From Solirubrobacter soli DSM 22325 (GTDB taxonomy: Bacteria > Actinomycetota > Thermoleophilia > Solirubrobacterales > Solirubrobacteraceae), in the NCBI RefSeq assembly GCF_000423665.1, contig NZ_KE384074.1:272761-336760 (forward strand): DNA of 64,000 nt. The letters are read 5' to 3'. This document shows, piece by piece, positions 15,425 to 24,049 of the stretch (positions are counted from its first letter, which is position 1; the number at the start of each line of letters is the position of its first letter). A program made the position numbers and the translations under genes. The notes under the pieces are model-generated. The model made no database searches and was not told where the DNA came from. It was given only the letters and a program-made list of their open reading frames with translations.

Positions 15425-16075
15425 CTAGCCCTTAAGAACGCGGAGGTAGGCGAGGACGGCGAGCACGCGGCGGTGGTCGTCGTTGTTGAGCGGCAGCCCG
15501 AGCTTCATCAGGATCGAGCGCACGTGCGCCTCGACGGTCTTCTCGGTCAGCCACAGGCGCTTGGCGATGCCGGCGTTGGTGCGCCCCTCGGCCATCAGCC
15601 CGAGGACCTCGGTCTCGCGCGGGGAGAGCTCGTTCAACGCGCTGACCGGACGCGGCGCGCCGATCAGCGTCGCGACGACCTGCGGGTCCAGCGCCGACCC
15701 GCCGTCGGCGACCCGGCGGGCGGCGTCGAGGAAGTCGTCGACGTCGAGGACGCGGTCCTTGAGCAGGTAGCCGAAGCCGCCGCCGGCGGTGACGAGCTCG
15801 ACGATGTGGCGGGTCTCGATGTGCTGGGAGAGCACCAGCACGGCGGTCTCCGGGTGCGTGGTGCGGATCGTCGCGGCCGCGCGCGTGCCCTCGTCGTCGA
15901 ACCCCGGCGGCATCCGCACGTCGACGACGGCGAGCTCCGGCTCGTGCTCGGCGACGAGCGCGAGCAGCGTGTCGGCGTCGCCCGCCTTGCCGACGACCTC
16001 GTGGCCGGCGTCCTCGAGCAACCCCGCGAGCCCCTCGCGCAACAGCACGGTGTCCTCGGCGATCACGATCCGCAT
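15425..16075 (-). CDS. NarL/LuxR-family response regulator
   Basis: 216 residues from ATG 16075. Receiver domain with acidic pocket IAEDTVL, phosphoacceptor Asp52 (AVVDVRMPP) and Lys in YLLKDRV; C-terminal LuxR HTH with LSPRETEVLGLMAEGRTN and TEKTVEAHVRSILMKLGL. It overlaps the sensor kinase stop by 13 bases and is its evident partner. Target genes cannot be told. Confidence 0.95.
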   Translation of the reverse strand: MRIVIAEDTVLLREGLAGLLEDAGHEVVGKAGDADTLLALVAEHEPELAVVDVRMPPGFDDEGTRAAATIRTTHPETAVLVLSQHIETRHIVELVTAGGGFGYLLKDRVLDVDDFLDAARRVADGGSALDPQVVATLIGAPRPVSALNELSPRETEVLGLMAEGRTNAGIAKRLWLTEKTVEAHVRSILMKLGLPLNNDDHRRVLAVLAYLRVLKG

Positions 16076-17976
16076 GGCAGCTCCACGGCGATCCGCGTGC
16101 CCTCGCCGGGCGGCGAGACGATCGCCAGCGTCCCGCCCTGGGCGGCGACCCGATCCTGCATCCCGGGCACCGCGACCGCGCCGCCGATGCCGTCGTCGGC
16201 GATCGTCATCCGCAGCACGCCGTCCGTGCGCAACGTCTCGACGACCACGCGCGACGGCGAGCCGTGCTTGACGGCGTTGGTGAGCGCCTCGCAGGCGACG
16301 AAGTACGCGGTCGCCTCGACCTCGGGCGGCGCGCGGTCGGGGGTCGCGGTGACGTCGACGGGGACCGCGGCGCCGCGCGCGAGGTCCGCGAGGGCGGCCG
16401 CGAGCCCTTCGTCGAGCCGCGGCGGGCGCACGCCCGCGGCGATCGTGCGCAGGTCGGCGATCGAGGCGGCGACCTCCGCCACGGCGGCGTCCAGCGCGGG
16501 AACGAGCATCTGCGCCTCGCGCGGCAGCGAGCGCTGGAGGCGGCGCAGCACGATGCCGAGCGTCACCAGCCGCTGCTGCGCCCCGTCGTGCAGATCGCGC
16601 TCGAGCCGGCGGCGCTCCTCGTACCCGGCCTGCGCGATCCGCGCGCGCGAGGACTCCACCTCGGCGAGCTGCAGGCGCAGCTCGACGCGCAGGCGGGCGA
16701 GCTCGACCGGCACCGCGGCGGCGCCGAGGACGCCGTGGAGCAGATCCGGCGCGGTGGCCTCGTGCACGAGCACGCCGAGGTCGCGGCCGATCACGGAGCG
16801 TTCCCGCCCGTCGTCGGGCAGCTCGACCGCGTGTCCGTTGCGGTCGGCGAACCTGCCGCTCTCGGGGAGCTGGAAGACGAGCGTGGCGTCGCGGTCGTCG
16901 AGCGCCAGCGCGATCACGGCGCCGACGTCCTCCGGCTCGGCGTGCCCGTCGCGCACCTCGTCGAGGAAGTCGCGCAGCATCCGGACGGCGTCGAAGCGGC
17001 GGCGGGCGAAGCGGCGGTCGACGAGCGTCTGCAGCCGGTCGCGCAGCGGGAGGAAGGCGAGCGCGGCGGCGATCGTCGCCAGCGACGCGGTCAGCTTGGA
17101 CTCGCCGACGAGCTGGCCGATCAGCAGCGACCCGAGGGCGTAGGTCCCGACCAGCAGCACGGTCAGCGTCGCGTAGACGAGCGTGCGGTTGAAGAGCCGG
17201 TCGATCGAGTACAGGCCGTGGCGGGTGATCGCGATCGCCACCGCGACCGCGGGCCATGCCTGCAGCAGCGTGAGCGTGACGATGTCCGTCGCGTCGCTGT
17301 GCAGGCCGATCACGCCGAGCAGCGAGGTCCCGCCGAACCAGACGGGGATCAGCAGCGCGCCGTAGGCGAGCCAGAGCACCTGCCGGCGCAGCAGCTCGTC
17401 CCCCGCCTTGTAGCGCGCCCGCAGCGCCAGCGCACCGGCGAACAACGAGGCCAGCAGCCCGCCCCAGCACACCCAGAAGAGCGGCTCGAGGCTTGCGGGG
17501 AGGTGCGGCAGCGGGTTCGGGACGTCGCGATCGCCGATCAGGTGCGTCGGGGCGAGGATCAGCAGGATCACGATCAGCGCCGAGTTCGCGGACACCGCCC
17601 ACGCCACCGGCCGCCAGCGCGGCGACGGCAGCCCGCCGTCCGGGAACACGAACGCGAGCGCCAGCGGCCAGAGGAACAGCACCGGCCACGGCGCCGCGAC
17701 GGTCGCCGCCCACAGGCCGAGCGTCGTCTCGCCCTGCGCCGACGCGACGACGCTTGCGAGCATCACCACGCTGACGCTGAGCGCGCCCAGCTGGAGGATC
17801 CACGCGACGACGTTGCCGGGCCGGCGCAACGCTACGAACAACCCGACGGAGGCGGGCGTGAGGAACGCCACCAGCAGGACCGGCCCGAGCGGCGCGTCGT
17901 CGTGGTCGCTCGTGAGGCCGACGGCGGCGAGCGCGACCGTCACGAGCACCGTCAACGCTGCGATCACCCGTGGCAC
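16063..17976 (-). CDS. NarL-type sensor histidine kinase
   Basis: 637 residues from GTG 17976. The N-terminal half has about nine membrane helices; the cytoplasmic half has a GAF-like segment, the HisKA_3 dimerisation motif ERDLHDGAQQRLV with phospho-His463, and an HATPase domain (CEALTNAVKHG, ADDGIGGA, GEGTRIAVELP). It senses something at or in the membrane and phosphorylates the downstream response regulator. Its start is 39 bases from the divergent glycosyltransferase, so promoters overlap. Confidence 0.93.
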   Translation of the reverse strand: MPRVIAALTVLVTVALAAVGLTSDHDDAPLGPVLLVAFLTPASVGLFVALRRPGNVVAWILQLGALSVSVVMLASVVASAQGETTLGLWAATVAAPWPVLFLWPLALAFVFPDGGLPSPRWRPVAWAVSANSALIVILLILAPTHLIGDRDVPNPLPHLPASLEPLFWVCWGGLLASLFAGALALRARYKAGDELLRRQVLWLAYGALLIPVWFGGTSLLGVIGLHSDATDIVTLTLLQAWPAVAVAIAITRHGLYSIDRLFNRTLVYATLTVLLVGTYALGSLLIGQLVGESKLTASLATIAAALAFLPLRDRLQTLVDRRFARRRFDAVRMLRDFLDEVRDGHAEPEDVGAVIALALDDRDATLVFQLPESGRFADRNGHAVELPDDGRERSVIGRDLGVLVHEATAPDLLHGVLGAAAVPVELARLRVELRLQLAEVESSRARIAQAGYEERRRLERDLHDGAQQRLVTLGIVLRRLQRSLPREAQMLVPALDAAVAEVAASIADLRTIAAGVRPPRLDEGLAAALADLARGAAVPVDVTATPDRAPPEVEATAYFVACEALTNAVKHGSPSRVVVETLRTDGVLRMTIADDGIGGAVAVPGMQDRVAAQGGTLAIVSPPGEGTRIAVELPCGS

Positions 17977-18014
17977 GCGTTCGATCCTCTCCGATCCGGC
18001 GCGCGACGGCTACG

Positions 18015-19169
18015 GTGCTAGCCCTGAACCTGCTCCGACATCGCGCGCTGTACGCCGCCTTCGACCGGTTCCCGTCGCGGAAGGGGTCGGCGGTGCACAT
18101 CGACCGGTTCGCGCGAGCGCTGTTCGAACATGCGGGCGGCGGGCTGCTGTATGTGCTCGGCGGGGACGAGCTGCCGGCGTACCAGCGCGAGGGGACGGTC
18201 GAGGTGGTGCGCTATCTGCGCGAGGCCGACCACGTGCTCGAGCGGGCGGCGGGGTACGGCGAGCGGCTGAGCGCGCTGCTGGACCGGTTGCCGGACCTCG
18301 AGATCGCGCACTTCCGCGATCCGTGGAGCGGGGTGCCGATCGTCGAGCACCCGGGTCGGCGCTACATGACCGTCTACGAGGTAAACGGGCTGCCGTCGAT
18401 CGAGCTGCCGTTCCTCTACCCCGCGATCCCGCCGGCGATCCTCGAGCGCATCGGCGGGTTGGAGCGGCGCTGCCTGGAGCAGGCCGACGTCGTGATCACG
18501 CCGTCGGAGGTGACCGCGGCGCGCCTCGGCGTCGAGGCGCACGTGATCCGCAACGGAGCCGACCTCCCCGGAGCGGCGGCGCCCCCGGACGACGTCCCGG
18601 AGCGCTTCCTCCTGTACTTCGGCGCGCTGCAGGCGTGGCAGGGCGTCGACACGGCGTTGCGCGCGCTCGCGCGGCTCCCCGAGCTGCACCTCGTCGTCTG
18701 CGCGTCGGTCCACCAGCGCCGCGCCAAGGCGTACCGCAAGTTCGCGGAGAAGCTCGGCGTCGCCGACCGGGTGCATTGGCACTTCGCGCTGCCCGAGGAC
18801 GAGCTCGCCCGCTACAAGCAGCACGCGCTGCTCAGCCTGGCGCCGTTGAAGGACTGCAGCCGCAACGTGGTGCAGGGCTGCGCGCCGCTGAAGATCCTCG
18901 AGTCGCTGGCGGCGGGGACCCCGGTGATCGCCTCCGACCTGCCCGCGGTGCGGGAGATCATGCGTGACGGCGAGCACGGGAGGCTGGTGGCGCCCGACCG
19001 GCCGGGGGAGCTCGCGCGGGCCATCCGGGTCGCGCTCGACTTCCCCGACGAGCTGCGCGCGATGGGCGCGGCCGCCCGCGAGCACGTCGCGCGCGAGCTG
19101 ACGTGGCAACGCAGCGTTCACGAACTCCAAGCCCTGTACGCCACGCAAGCTGATTGGATTGCGGCGTGA
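18015..19169 (+). CDS. GT4-family glycosyltransferase
   Basis: 384 residues from GTG 18015. N-terminal acceptor domain includes GSAVHIDRFARALFEHAGGG; C-terminal GT-B domain has LLYFGALQAWQGVDTALRAL, RVHWHFALPEDELARYKQHA, and the donor site CAPLKILESLAAGTPVIASD with the two spaced Glu of the family. It likely transfers a nucleotide-activated sugar to a lipid-linked or surface glycan. A TACGGT box at 18011-18016 overlaps this start, so translation might begin at CTG 18024. First of five overlapping genes. Confidence 0.85.
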   Translation: MLALNLLRHRALYAAFDRFPSRKGSAVHIDRFARALFEHAGGGLLYVLGGDELPAYQREGTVEVVRYLREADHVLERAAGYGERLSALLDRLPDLEIAHFRDPWSGVPIVEHPGRRYMTVYEVNGLPSIELPFLYPAIPPAILERIGGLERRCLEQADVVITPSEVTAARLGVEAHVIRNGADLPGAAAPPDDVPERFLLYFGALQAWQGVDTALRALARLPELHLVVCASVHQRRAKAYRKFAEKLGVADRVHWHFALPEDELARYKQHALLSLAPLKDCSRNVVQGCAPLKILESLAAGTPVIASDLPAVREIMRDGEHGRLVAPDRPGELARAIRVALDFPDELRAMGAAAREHVARELTWQRSVHELQALYATQADWIAA

Positions 19170-19927
19170 GCGACAACGTCAAGTCCGCCTTCAAGGCGCT
19201 CACCCCCGAGCAGCAGGCGCTGGTCAAGGACTGCCGGATCGCCGGCGAGCACAGTCCGGACGAATGGCTGCGGCTGCTGGGCCCGGTGGCCGAGTTCGAC
19301 CGCCAGTCCGACGCCGTCCGCGAGGGCGGCGGCGGGTTCTGGGCGCGCCGCTACGCGCGCAAGCACGACGTGCCGAACGGACTGCGCTGGTTCGCGGTCC
19401 CGCTCACCCTGATCCTGCGCGAGGACCAGGACCCGGAGAAGCCGCTCGCGCTCAAGATCGACTTGTCCGGCCCGATCCAGCCGCAGAAGCTGGTCAACAC
19501 GAGCGACGCGTACAAGAAGGGCTCGTACTACAAGATCGTCGACTCGTTCTACGAGGACACATGGCTCGAGGGCCACGCCCACTTCGCCGACGGCGCCGAC
19601 GTGCAGTTCTCCGTGACCGACCGGGTCCGCGCCTCGAACAAGACCAAGCGGTCTGCCTCGGGGAAGACCAAGCGCAAGGTCAAGCGCAAGAAGAAGACCG
19701 CGCTGAACGTGACGCTGTCCGTCCCCGCGCGCAACTACACGCCCGCGACGGGCGGCCGCGACGTGCCCAAGCAGACGGTGAACGCGGGCGAGAGCCGGAC
19801 CACGGTCAAGCTCAGCGGGACGATGGAGCAGCCGACCGTCGATCACGTCGTCCCGATCCGGATGCTGCTCGAGCTGATCTCCGCCGCCTACGAGCGGGTC
19901 GAGCCGGCGCGGAGGAAGAAGCTTTGA
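19166..19927 (+). CDS. Unknown 253-residue protein in glycosyltransferase operon
   Basis: GTG 19166 overlaps the first glycosyltransferase stop (GTGA). No family recognised. No signal peptide or membrane helix. Residues 1-60 are helical; the middle is beta-rich with aromatic residues (NGLRWFAVPLTLIL, GSYYKIVDSFYEDTWLEGHA); a basic linker near residues 157-176 (KRKVKRKKK) follows, then strands and a C-terminal helix ending in RRKKL. The basic stretch could bind acidic polymer or nucleic acid. Tight coupling to both neighbours implies a shared job. Confidence 0.75.
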   Translation: MSDNVKSAFKALTPEQQALVKDCRIAGEHSPDEWLRLLGPVAEFDRQSDAVREGGGGFWARRYARKHDVPNGLRWFAVPLTLILREDQDPEKPLALKIDLSGPIQPQKLVNTSDAYKKGSYYKIVDSFYEDTWLEGHAHFADGADVQFSVTDRVRASNKTKRSASGKTKRKVKRKKKTALNVTLSVPARNYTPATGGRDVPKQTVNAGESRTTVKLSGTMEQPTVDHVVPIRMLLELISAAYERVEPARRKKL

Positions 19928-20304
19928 GCGCCTTCGGAGGCCTCGACCTGTGCTCGTGCAAGCGCGGGTTCTTCACGCTGCGCAACTGCGCGAACGGCGC
20001 GGTCACCTCGTGCTCGATGTGCACGCGGCGGATCTGCGAGGAGCACATGGCGCCGGACAACGTCTGCGTCGAGTGCGCGGCCAAGCGCGACGAGGAACGC
20101 GACGTCGACCCGGGGCGGATCGATCTCGCCCCCACCCGCTCGGCCGTCCGCTACCGGCGCGGCTGGTACAGCTCCAGCGGCTACGAGCCGATCTGGTGGG
20201 CGACCTACGACCCGTACTGGGGCGACACGGACTACCGCTGGTACGACGACCCGAACGCGAGCGACGACTACGACGACGACGGTGGCGGGTTCGACGATTC
20301 CTGA
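19924..20304 (+). CDS. Unknown Cys-rich protein with aromatic/acidic tail
   Basis: 126 residues from TTG 19924, overlapping the previous stop (TTGA). The first 60 residues hold eight Cys and one ligand-like His in the order C-S-C, NC, SCSMC, ICEEH, VCVEC, resembling a small treble-clef/B-box-like zinc module. The last 55 residues are low complexity: Tyr/Trp-rich (RRGWYSSSGYEPIWW, DPYWGD), then Asp-rich (DDYDDDGGGFDDS). I recognise no family. The tail looks disordered and acidic, opposite in charge to the basic linker of the preceding protein, so the two may interact (inference). Confidence 0.75.
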   Translation: MSAFGGLDLCSCKRGFFTLRNCANGAVTSCSMCTRRICEEHMAPDNVCVECAAKRDEERDVDPGRIDLAPTRSAVRYRRGWYSSSGYEPIWWATYDPYWGDTDYRWYDDPNASDDYDDDGGGFDDS

Positions 20305-21442
20305 CGGGCTGCGCGCGCTCTGGCTGACGGAGACCTACCCGCCGTCACGCGGGGGGATGGCGACGTCGTGCGACCGGATCGTCCGCGGGCTGCGCAGGCG
20401 CGGCGTGCTCGTGGACGTCCTGCACTTCATGCCGCAGCCGCGGGGGCGCCCGTGGGCGATCGAGACGCAGGCGGGCGGGCGCTACCTCGCCTGCCCGGTC
20501 GAGGACGACCCGGCGCATGCCCTCAATCTCGCCTGGAACGCGCTGCAGGCGGATCCCGCGCCGTACACCCACGTCGTCGCGTTCGGCGGCTCGCGGCCGA
20601 TCATGGCGGGCCCGGTCTTCGCCGCGTGGCTCGGCGTGCCGCTGATCACGCTGATCCGCGGGAACGACTTCGACGCCGCGGTCTTCAGCATCCGCCGCCG
20701 CCCGATCCTCGATCAGTGCTTCGAGGCGTCCGCGCTGATCTGCGCGGTCACGCAGGACAAGGTCTCCAAGATCGCGGCGCTGCACCCGCGCGCGGACGTG
20801 CGCTGGATCCCCAACGGGATCGACCGCGCCGACTGGGCGCTGGCGCCGAGCGACGTCCGGCAGGCTCAGGAGTGGCGCGCGACGCTGCCCGAGGGCGTCC
20901 GCGTCCTGGGGCTGTTCGGCCAGCTGAAGGCCAAGAAGGGCGGGGTGTTCCTGCTCGACGCGCTGCGCCGGTCGGGCGTCGCGGAACGCTTCCACGTGCT
21001 GCTCGCCGGTTGGATGGCGCCCGACATGGAGGCGTGGCTCGCGGAGCATCCCGTGGAGCACACCACGCTGCCGTTCCTGGACCGCTTCGAGCTGTTGCCG
21101 TGGTACGCGGCGTGCGACTGGCTGGCGATCCCGAGCTTCTACGACGGCCTGCCGAACGTGCTCACGGAAGCGGCCGCGCTGGGTGTGCCGATGATCGCCG
21201 CGCGCGCGGGCGGCATGGCGGACGTGCTCGACGACGGCCGCACCGCGTTCCTGTTCGACCCGGGCGACGAGGCCCGCTGCGCCTGGGCGCTCCAGGCCGC
21301 CGCGAAGCTCGACGAGGAGCGGCGGCTGGAGATGGGAGCGGCGTGCCTGCGGCTGGCCGAGACGGAGCTCGACGCCGCGCTCGAGCTCGACCGCTACGTC
21401 GCCGCGCTGCGCGAGACGCATGCGGGCCGGCTCGCGGCGTGA
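20282..21442 (+). CDS. GT4-family glycosyltransferase
   Basis: 386 residues from GTG 20282, overlapping the Cys-rich gene by 23 bases. GT-B fold: YPPSRGGMATSCDRIVRGLR at the N-terminus, DKVSKIAALHP and IPNGID in the linker, GLFGQLKAKKGG, IPSFYDGLPNVLTEAAALGV and RAGGMADVLDDGRTAFLFDP in the donor domain. Function as for the first enzyme: sugar transfer to a surface glycan; specificity unknown. Confidence 0.88.
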   Translation: MAGSTIPDGLRALWLTETYPPSRGGMATSCDRIVRGLRRRGVLVDVLHFMPQPRGRPWAIETQAGGRYLACPVEDDPAHALNLAWNALQADPAPYTHVVAFGGSRPIMAGPVFAAWLGVPLITLIRGNDFDAAVFSIRRRPILDQCFEASALICAVTQDKVSKIAALHPRADVRWIPNGIDRADWALAPSDVRQAQEWRATLPEGVRVLGLFGQLKAKKGGVFLLDALRRSGVAERFHVLLAGWMAPDMEAWLAEHPVEHTTLPFLDRFELLPWYAACDWLAIPSFYDGLPNVLTEAAALGVPMIAARAGGMADVLDDGRTAFLFDPGDEARCAWALQAAAKLDEERRLEMGAACLRLAETELDAALELDRYVAALRETHAGRLAA

Positions 21443-22209
21443 CCGGCGCGGCGGCACGCGGCGCCGGCGCGGCGCGGCCGCGCCTCACCCTCTACTACGC
21501 GCTCGGCGGCGGCCTCGGCCATCTCACGCGGGCGCGCAAGGTGCTCGCGGCGCTCGGCATCGATGACGCGGTCCTGCTCACCGCGAGCCGCTTCGGCGGC
21601 GACCCGCGCGTCACCGGGCCGCACCGCGCGCTCAAAGTGCCGCGCCGGCTCGGGCATGACCGCGACGCGTTCCGCGCCTGGCTGGAGCCGCTGCTCCGCG
21701 ACGCCGACGAGATCCTCGTCGACTCCTTCCCGGGCGGCATCCTCGGCGAGCTGTGCGGGCTCACGCTGCCCCGCGCGACCTACATCGCCCGCCGCCTGCG
21801 CTGGGACGTCTACGAGCGACGCCTCGACGGCCCGCTCCCCCACTACGACGTCACCTTCGAGGTCGAGCCGCTCGGCGTCGGCGAGCCGCTCGAGCTGCTG
21901 CAGTGCGAGATCGGCGAACCGCTGACCGACGAGCCGCACTGGCTCGTCGTCCACGCCGGCCCGCAGCACGAGCTCGACGCGTTGATCGAACACGCGCGCG
22001 AGGCCCCGAAGCTGATCGTCGCCGACGTCTACCCCGTCGCGCCCCACCTCGCCCACGCGGAACGCGTCATCACCGCGGGCGGCTTCAACGCCGTCCACGA
22101 GAACGCGCGCTGGCGGGAACGGCACACGATCGTGCCGTTCCCGCGCGCGTTGGACGATCAGTTCGCCCGCGCTCAGTGGGCGGTGGGGTGTTCCACCTCG
22201 CGCGTATAG
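21439..22209 (+). CDS. MurG/GT28-like glycosyltransferase-fold protein
   Basis: 256 residues from GTG 21439 (GTGA overlap with the previous gene). Starts with a GC-rich Ala/Arg/Gly leader, then LTLYYALGGGLGHLTRARKV, the Gly-rich acceptor loop of GT28/MurG-like proteins, and ends with RVITAGGFNAVHENARWRER, the donor loop. It is shorter than MurG (about 350), so may be a minimal or degenerate member. The C-terminal residues after DDQFARAQ overlap the antisense frcA gene by 37 bases. Confidence 0.7.
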   Translation: MTGAAARGAGAARPRLTLYYALGGGLGHLTRARKVLAALGIDDAVLLTASRFGGDPRVTGPHRALKVPRRLGHDRDAFRAWLEPLLRDADEILVDSFPGGILGELCGLTLPRATYIARRLRWDVYERRLDGPLPHYDVTFEVEPLGVGEPLELLQCEIGEPLTDEPHWLVVHAGPQHELDALIEHAREAPKLIVADVYPVAPHLAHAERVITAGGFNAVHENARWRERHTIVPFPRALDDQFARAQWAVGCSTSRV

Positions 22210-22988
22210 GCGGCGGCGCCTGGGTCCTGGGCGCCGGTCATGATCGCCACGACCTCGGTCTGGGTGTGGCTCTTCGGGGTGACGACCGCGATCCGCTTCC
22301 CCAGCCGGTGGATGTGGATGCGGTCGGCGACCTCGAAGACGTGCGGCATGTTGTGGCTGATCAGGATCACCGGGATCCCCGAGTCGCGGACGCGCAGGAT
22401 CAGCTCGAGCACATGCGCGGACTCCTTCACGCCGAGCGCCGCGGTCGGCTCGTCCAGGATGATCACCTTCGAGCCGAACGCCGCCGCGCGTGCGACCGCC
22501 ACGCCCTGGCGCTGACCGCCCGACAGCGACTCGACCTGCTGCGTGATGTCCTGGATGGTCATGATCCCCAGGTCGGTCATCTGCTGCTTGGCCTCGGCGC
22601 GCATCTTGCCGCGGTCGAGCTTGCGGAAGACCGAGCCCAGTATCCCGGGCACGCGCGGCTCGCGGCCGAGGAACAGGTTGTCCGCGATGTCGAGCGCGGG
22701 CGAGACCGCGAGCGTCTGGTAGACGGTCTCGATCCCGAGCGCACGGGCGTCGAGCGGCGTCTTCATCTCGACCGGCTGGCCGTCGAGCAGGATCTCGCCC
22801 TCGTCGGGCACGACGGCGCCCGACAGGCACTTGATCAGCGAGGACTTCCCGGCGCCGTTGTCGCCGATCACGGCCAGGATCTCGCCCGGCATCAGGTCGA
22901 AGTCCGAGCCGCCCAGCGCGGTCACGTGGCCGTAGCGCTTGACCAGGCCGCGGGCTTCCAGGATCGGGGTCGTGGTCGTGGTCGTCAT
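22173..22988 (-). CDS. frcA: Sugar ABC transporter ATPase (FrcA-like)
   Basis: 271 residues, ATG 22988 overlapping the permease stop (ATGA). Single nucleotide-binding domain: Walker A GDNGAGKSS, signature LSGGQRQ, Walker B VIILDEPTAAL, switch His in LISHN. Unlike RbsA or XylG it has one domain, as in FrcA of rhizobial fructose importers. It powers uptake through FrcC with FrcB. Last gene of frcB-frcC-frcA; its 3' end overlaps the convergent glycosyltransferase gene. Confidence 0.9.
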   Translation of the reverse strand: MTTTTTTPILEARGLVKRYGHVTALGGSDFDLMPGEILAVIGDNGAGKSSLIKCLSGAVVPDEGEILLDGQPVEMKTPLDARALGIETVYQTLAVSPALDIADNLFLGREPRVPGILGSVFRKLDRGKMRAEAKQQMTDLGIMTIQDITQQVESLSGGQRQGVAVARAAAFGSKVIILDEPTAALGVKESAHVLELILRVRDSGIPVILISHNMPHVFEVADRIHIHRLGKRIAVVTPKSHTQTEVVAIMTGAQDPGAAAYTREVEHPTAH

Positions 22989-24043
22989 GCTTTCACCTTC
23001 CGGATCCACTGGTCGATCGCGACGGCGGCGATGATCAGGATGCCGACGGCGAAGTCCTGCCAGAGGACGTCGACGCCGGCCAGCGTGAGCCCGTTGCGCA
23101 ACACGCCGACGATCAACGCGCCGAAGAGCGTCCCGACCACCAGCCCGCGCCCGCCGAAGAGCGAGGTGCCGCCGATCACGACGGCGGTGATCGAGTCGAG
23201 GTTGGCCGTGCCGCCCGCCTGCGGGCTGGCGGACGCGATGCGCCCGATCAGCATCCAGCCGGCGACGGCGCAGATCAGCCCGGCGACGACGTAGACGCTG
23301 AGCAGCACGCGGTCCTTGCGCACGCCGGCCAGGCGCGCGGCCTCGGCGTCGTCGCCGACGGCGTACACGTGCCGGCCCCACGCGGTGTTCTTGAGGACCC
23401 AGGCGAAGACGCCGAAGAGCACCACCATCAGGATCGAGCCGTAAGTGATGCGAGTGTCGCCGATGCTCACGGCCTTGCCCGTCCACAGCAGCAGGCTGGG
23501 CATGTCGGTGCCGCGGATCGTCTCGCTCTGCGAGTACCACAGGTTGAGTGCGAAGAACACGTACAGTGTGCCGAGCGTGACGATGAACGGCGGCAGCTTC
23601 AGCCGCGTGATCAGCAGGCCGTTGATCAGGCCGCAGGCGGTGCCGACGGAGAAGCCCAGGCCGAGCGCCAGCAGGCCCGGAAGGCCCGAGTCGGAGCCCA
23701 GCTTGGCCATCACGATCGACGAGAGCACCATGATCGCGCCGACCGAGAGGTCGATGCCCGCGGTGAGGATCACCAGGGTCTGGGCGATGCCCAGCGTGCC
23801 GACGACCATCACCTGCTGGACGATCAGCGACAGGTTGCCCGGCGCCAGGAAGCGGTCGGCCGTGATGCTGAAGTAGAGGACCGCGAGGACCAGGACGAAC
23901 AGCGGCCCCAGCGTCGCGTTCTTGTGCAGGATGTCGTGAATGCGGCCGACGAGGGTCGTCTCGCGCGCGGGTCCGACGACCCCGGCTGTCCCGCCGCCGG
24001 CTGAGGCGCCGGCGGTCGCGGGCTTACGGAAGGGATTGGACAC
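22985..24043 (-). CDS. frcC: Sugar ABC transporter permease (FrcC-like)
   Basis: 352 residues from GTG 24043, 6 bases after the frcB stop. About ten hydrophobic segments, with GTLGIAQTLVILTAGIDLSVG, PPFIVTLGTLYVF, WGRHVYAVGDDAEAARLAGV (the EAA-like loop touching the ATPase) and TAVVIGGTSLFGGRG, all typical of RbsC/FrcC permeases (BPD_transp_2). It forms the membrane channel of the importer. Confidence 0.92.
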   Translation of the reverse strand: MSNPFRKPATAGASAGGGTAGVVGPARETTLVGRIHDILHKNATLGPLFVLVLAVLYFSITADRFLAPGNLSLIVQQVMVVGTLGIAQTLVILTAGIDLSVGAIMVLSSIVMAKLGSDSGLPGLLALGLGFSVGTACGLINGLLITRLKLPPFIVTLGTLYVFFALNLWYSQSETIRGTDMPSLLLWTGKAVSIGDTRITYGSILMVVLFGVFAWVLKNTAWGRHVYAVGDDAEAARLAGVRKDRVLLSVYVVAGLICAVAGWMLIGRIASASPQAGGTANLDSITAVVIGGTSLFGGRGLVVGTLFGALIVGVLRNGLTLAGVDVLWQDFAVGILIIAAVAIDQWIRKVKA

Positions 24044-24049
24044 GGTGAT

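Noticed and set aside
15425..18100. 891-residue minus-strand frame
   Set aside because: A read-through of the response regulator joined to a shadow frame of the kinase; the true regulator starts at 16075.
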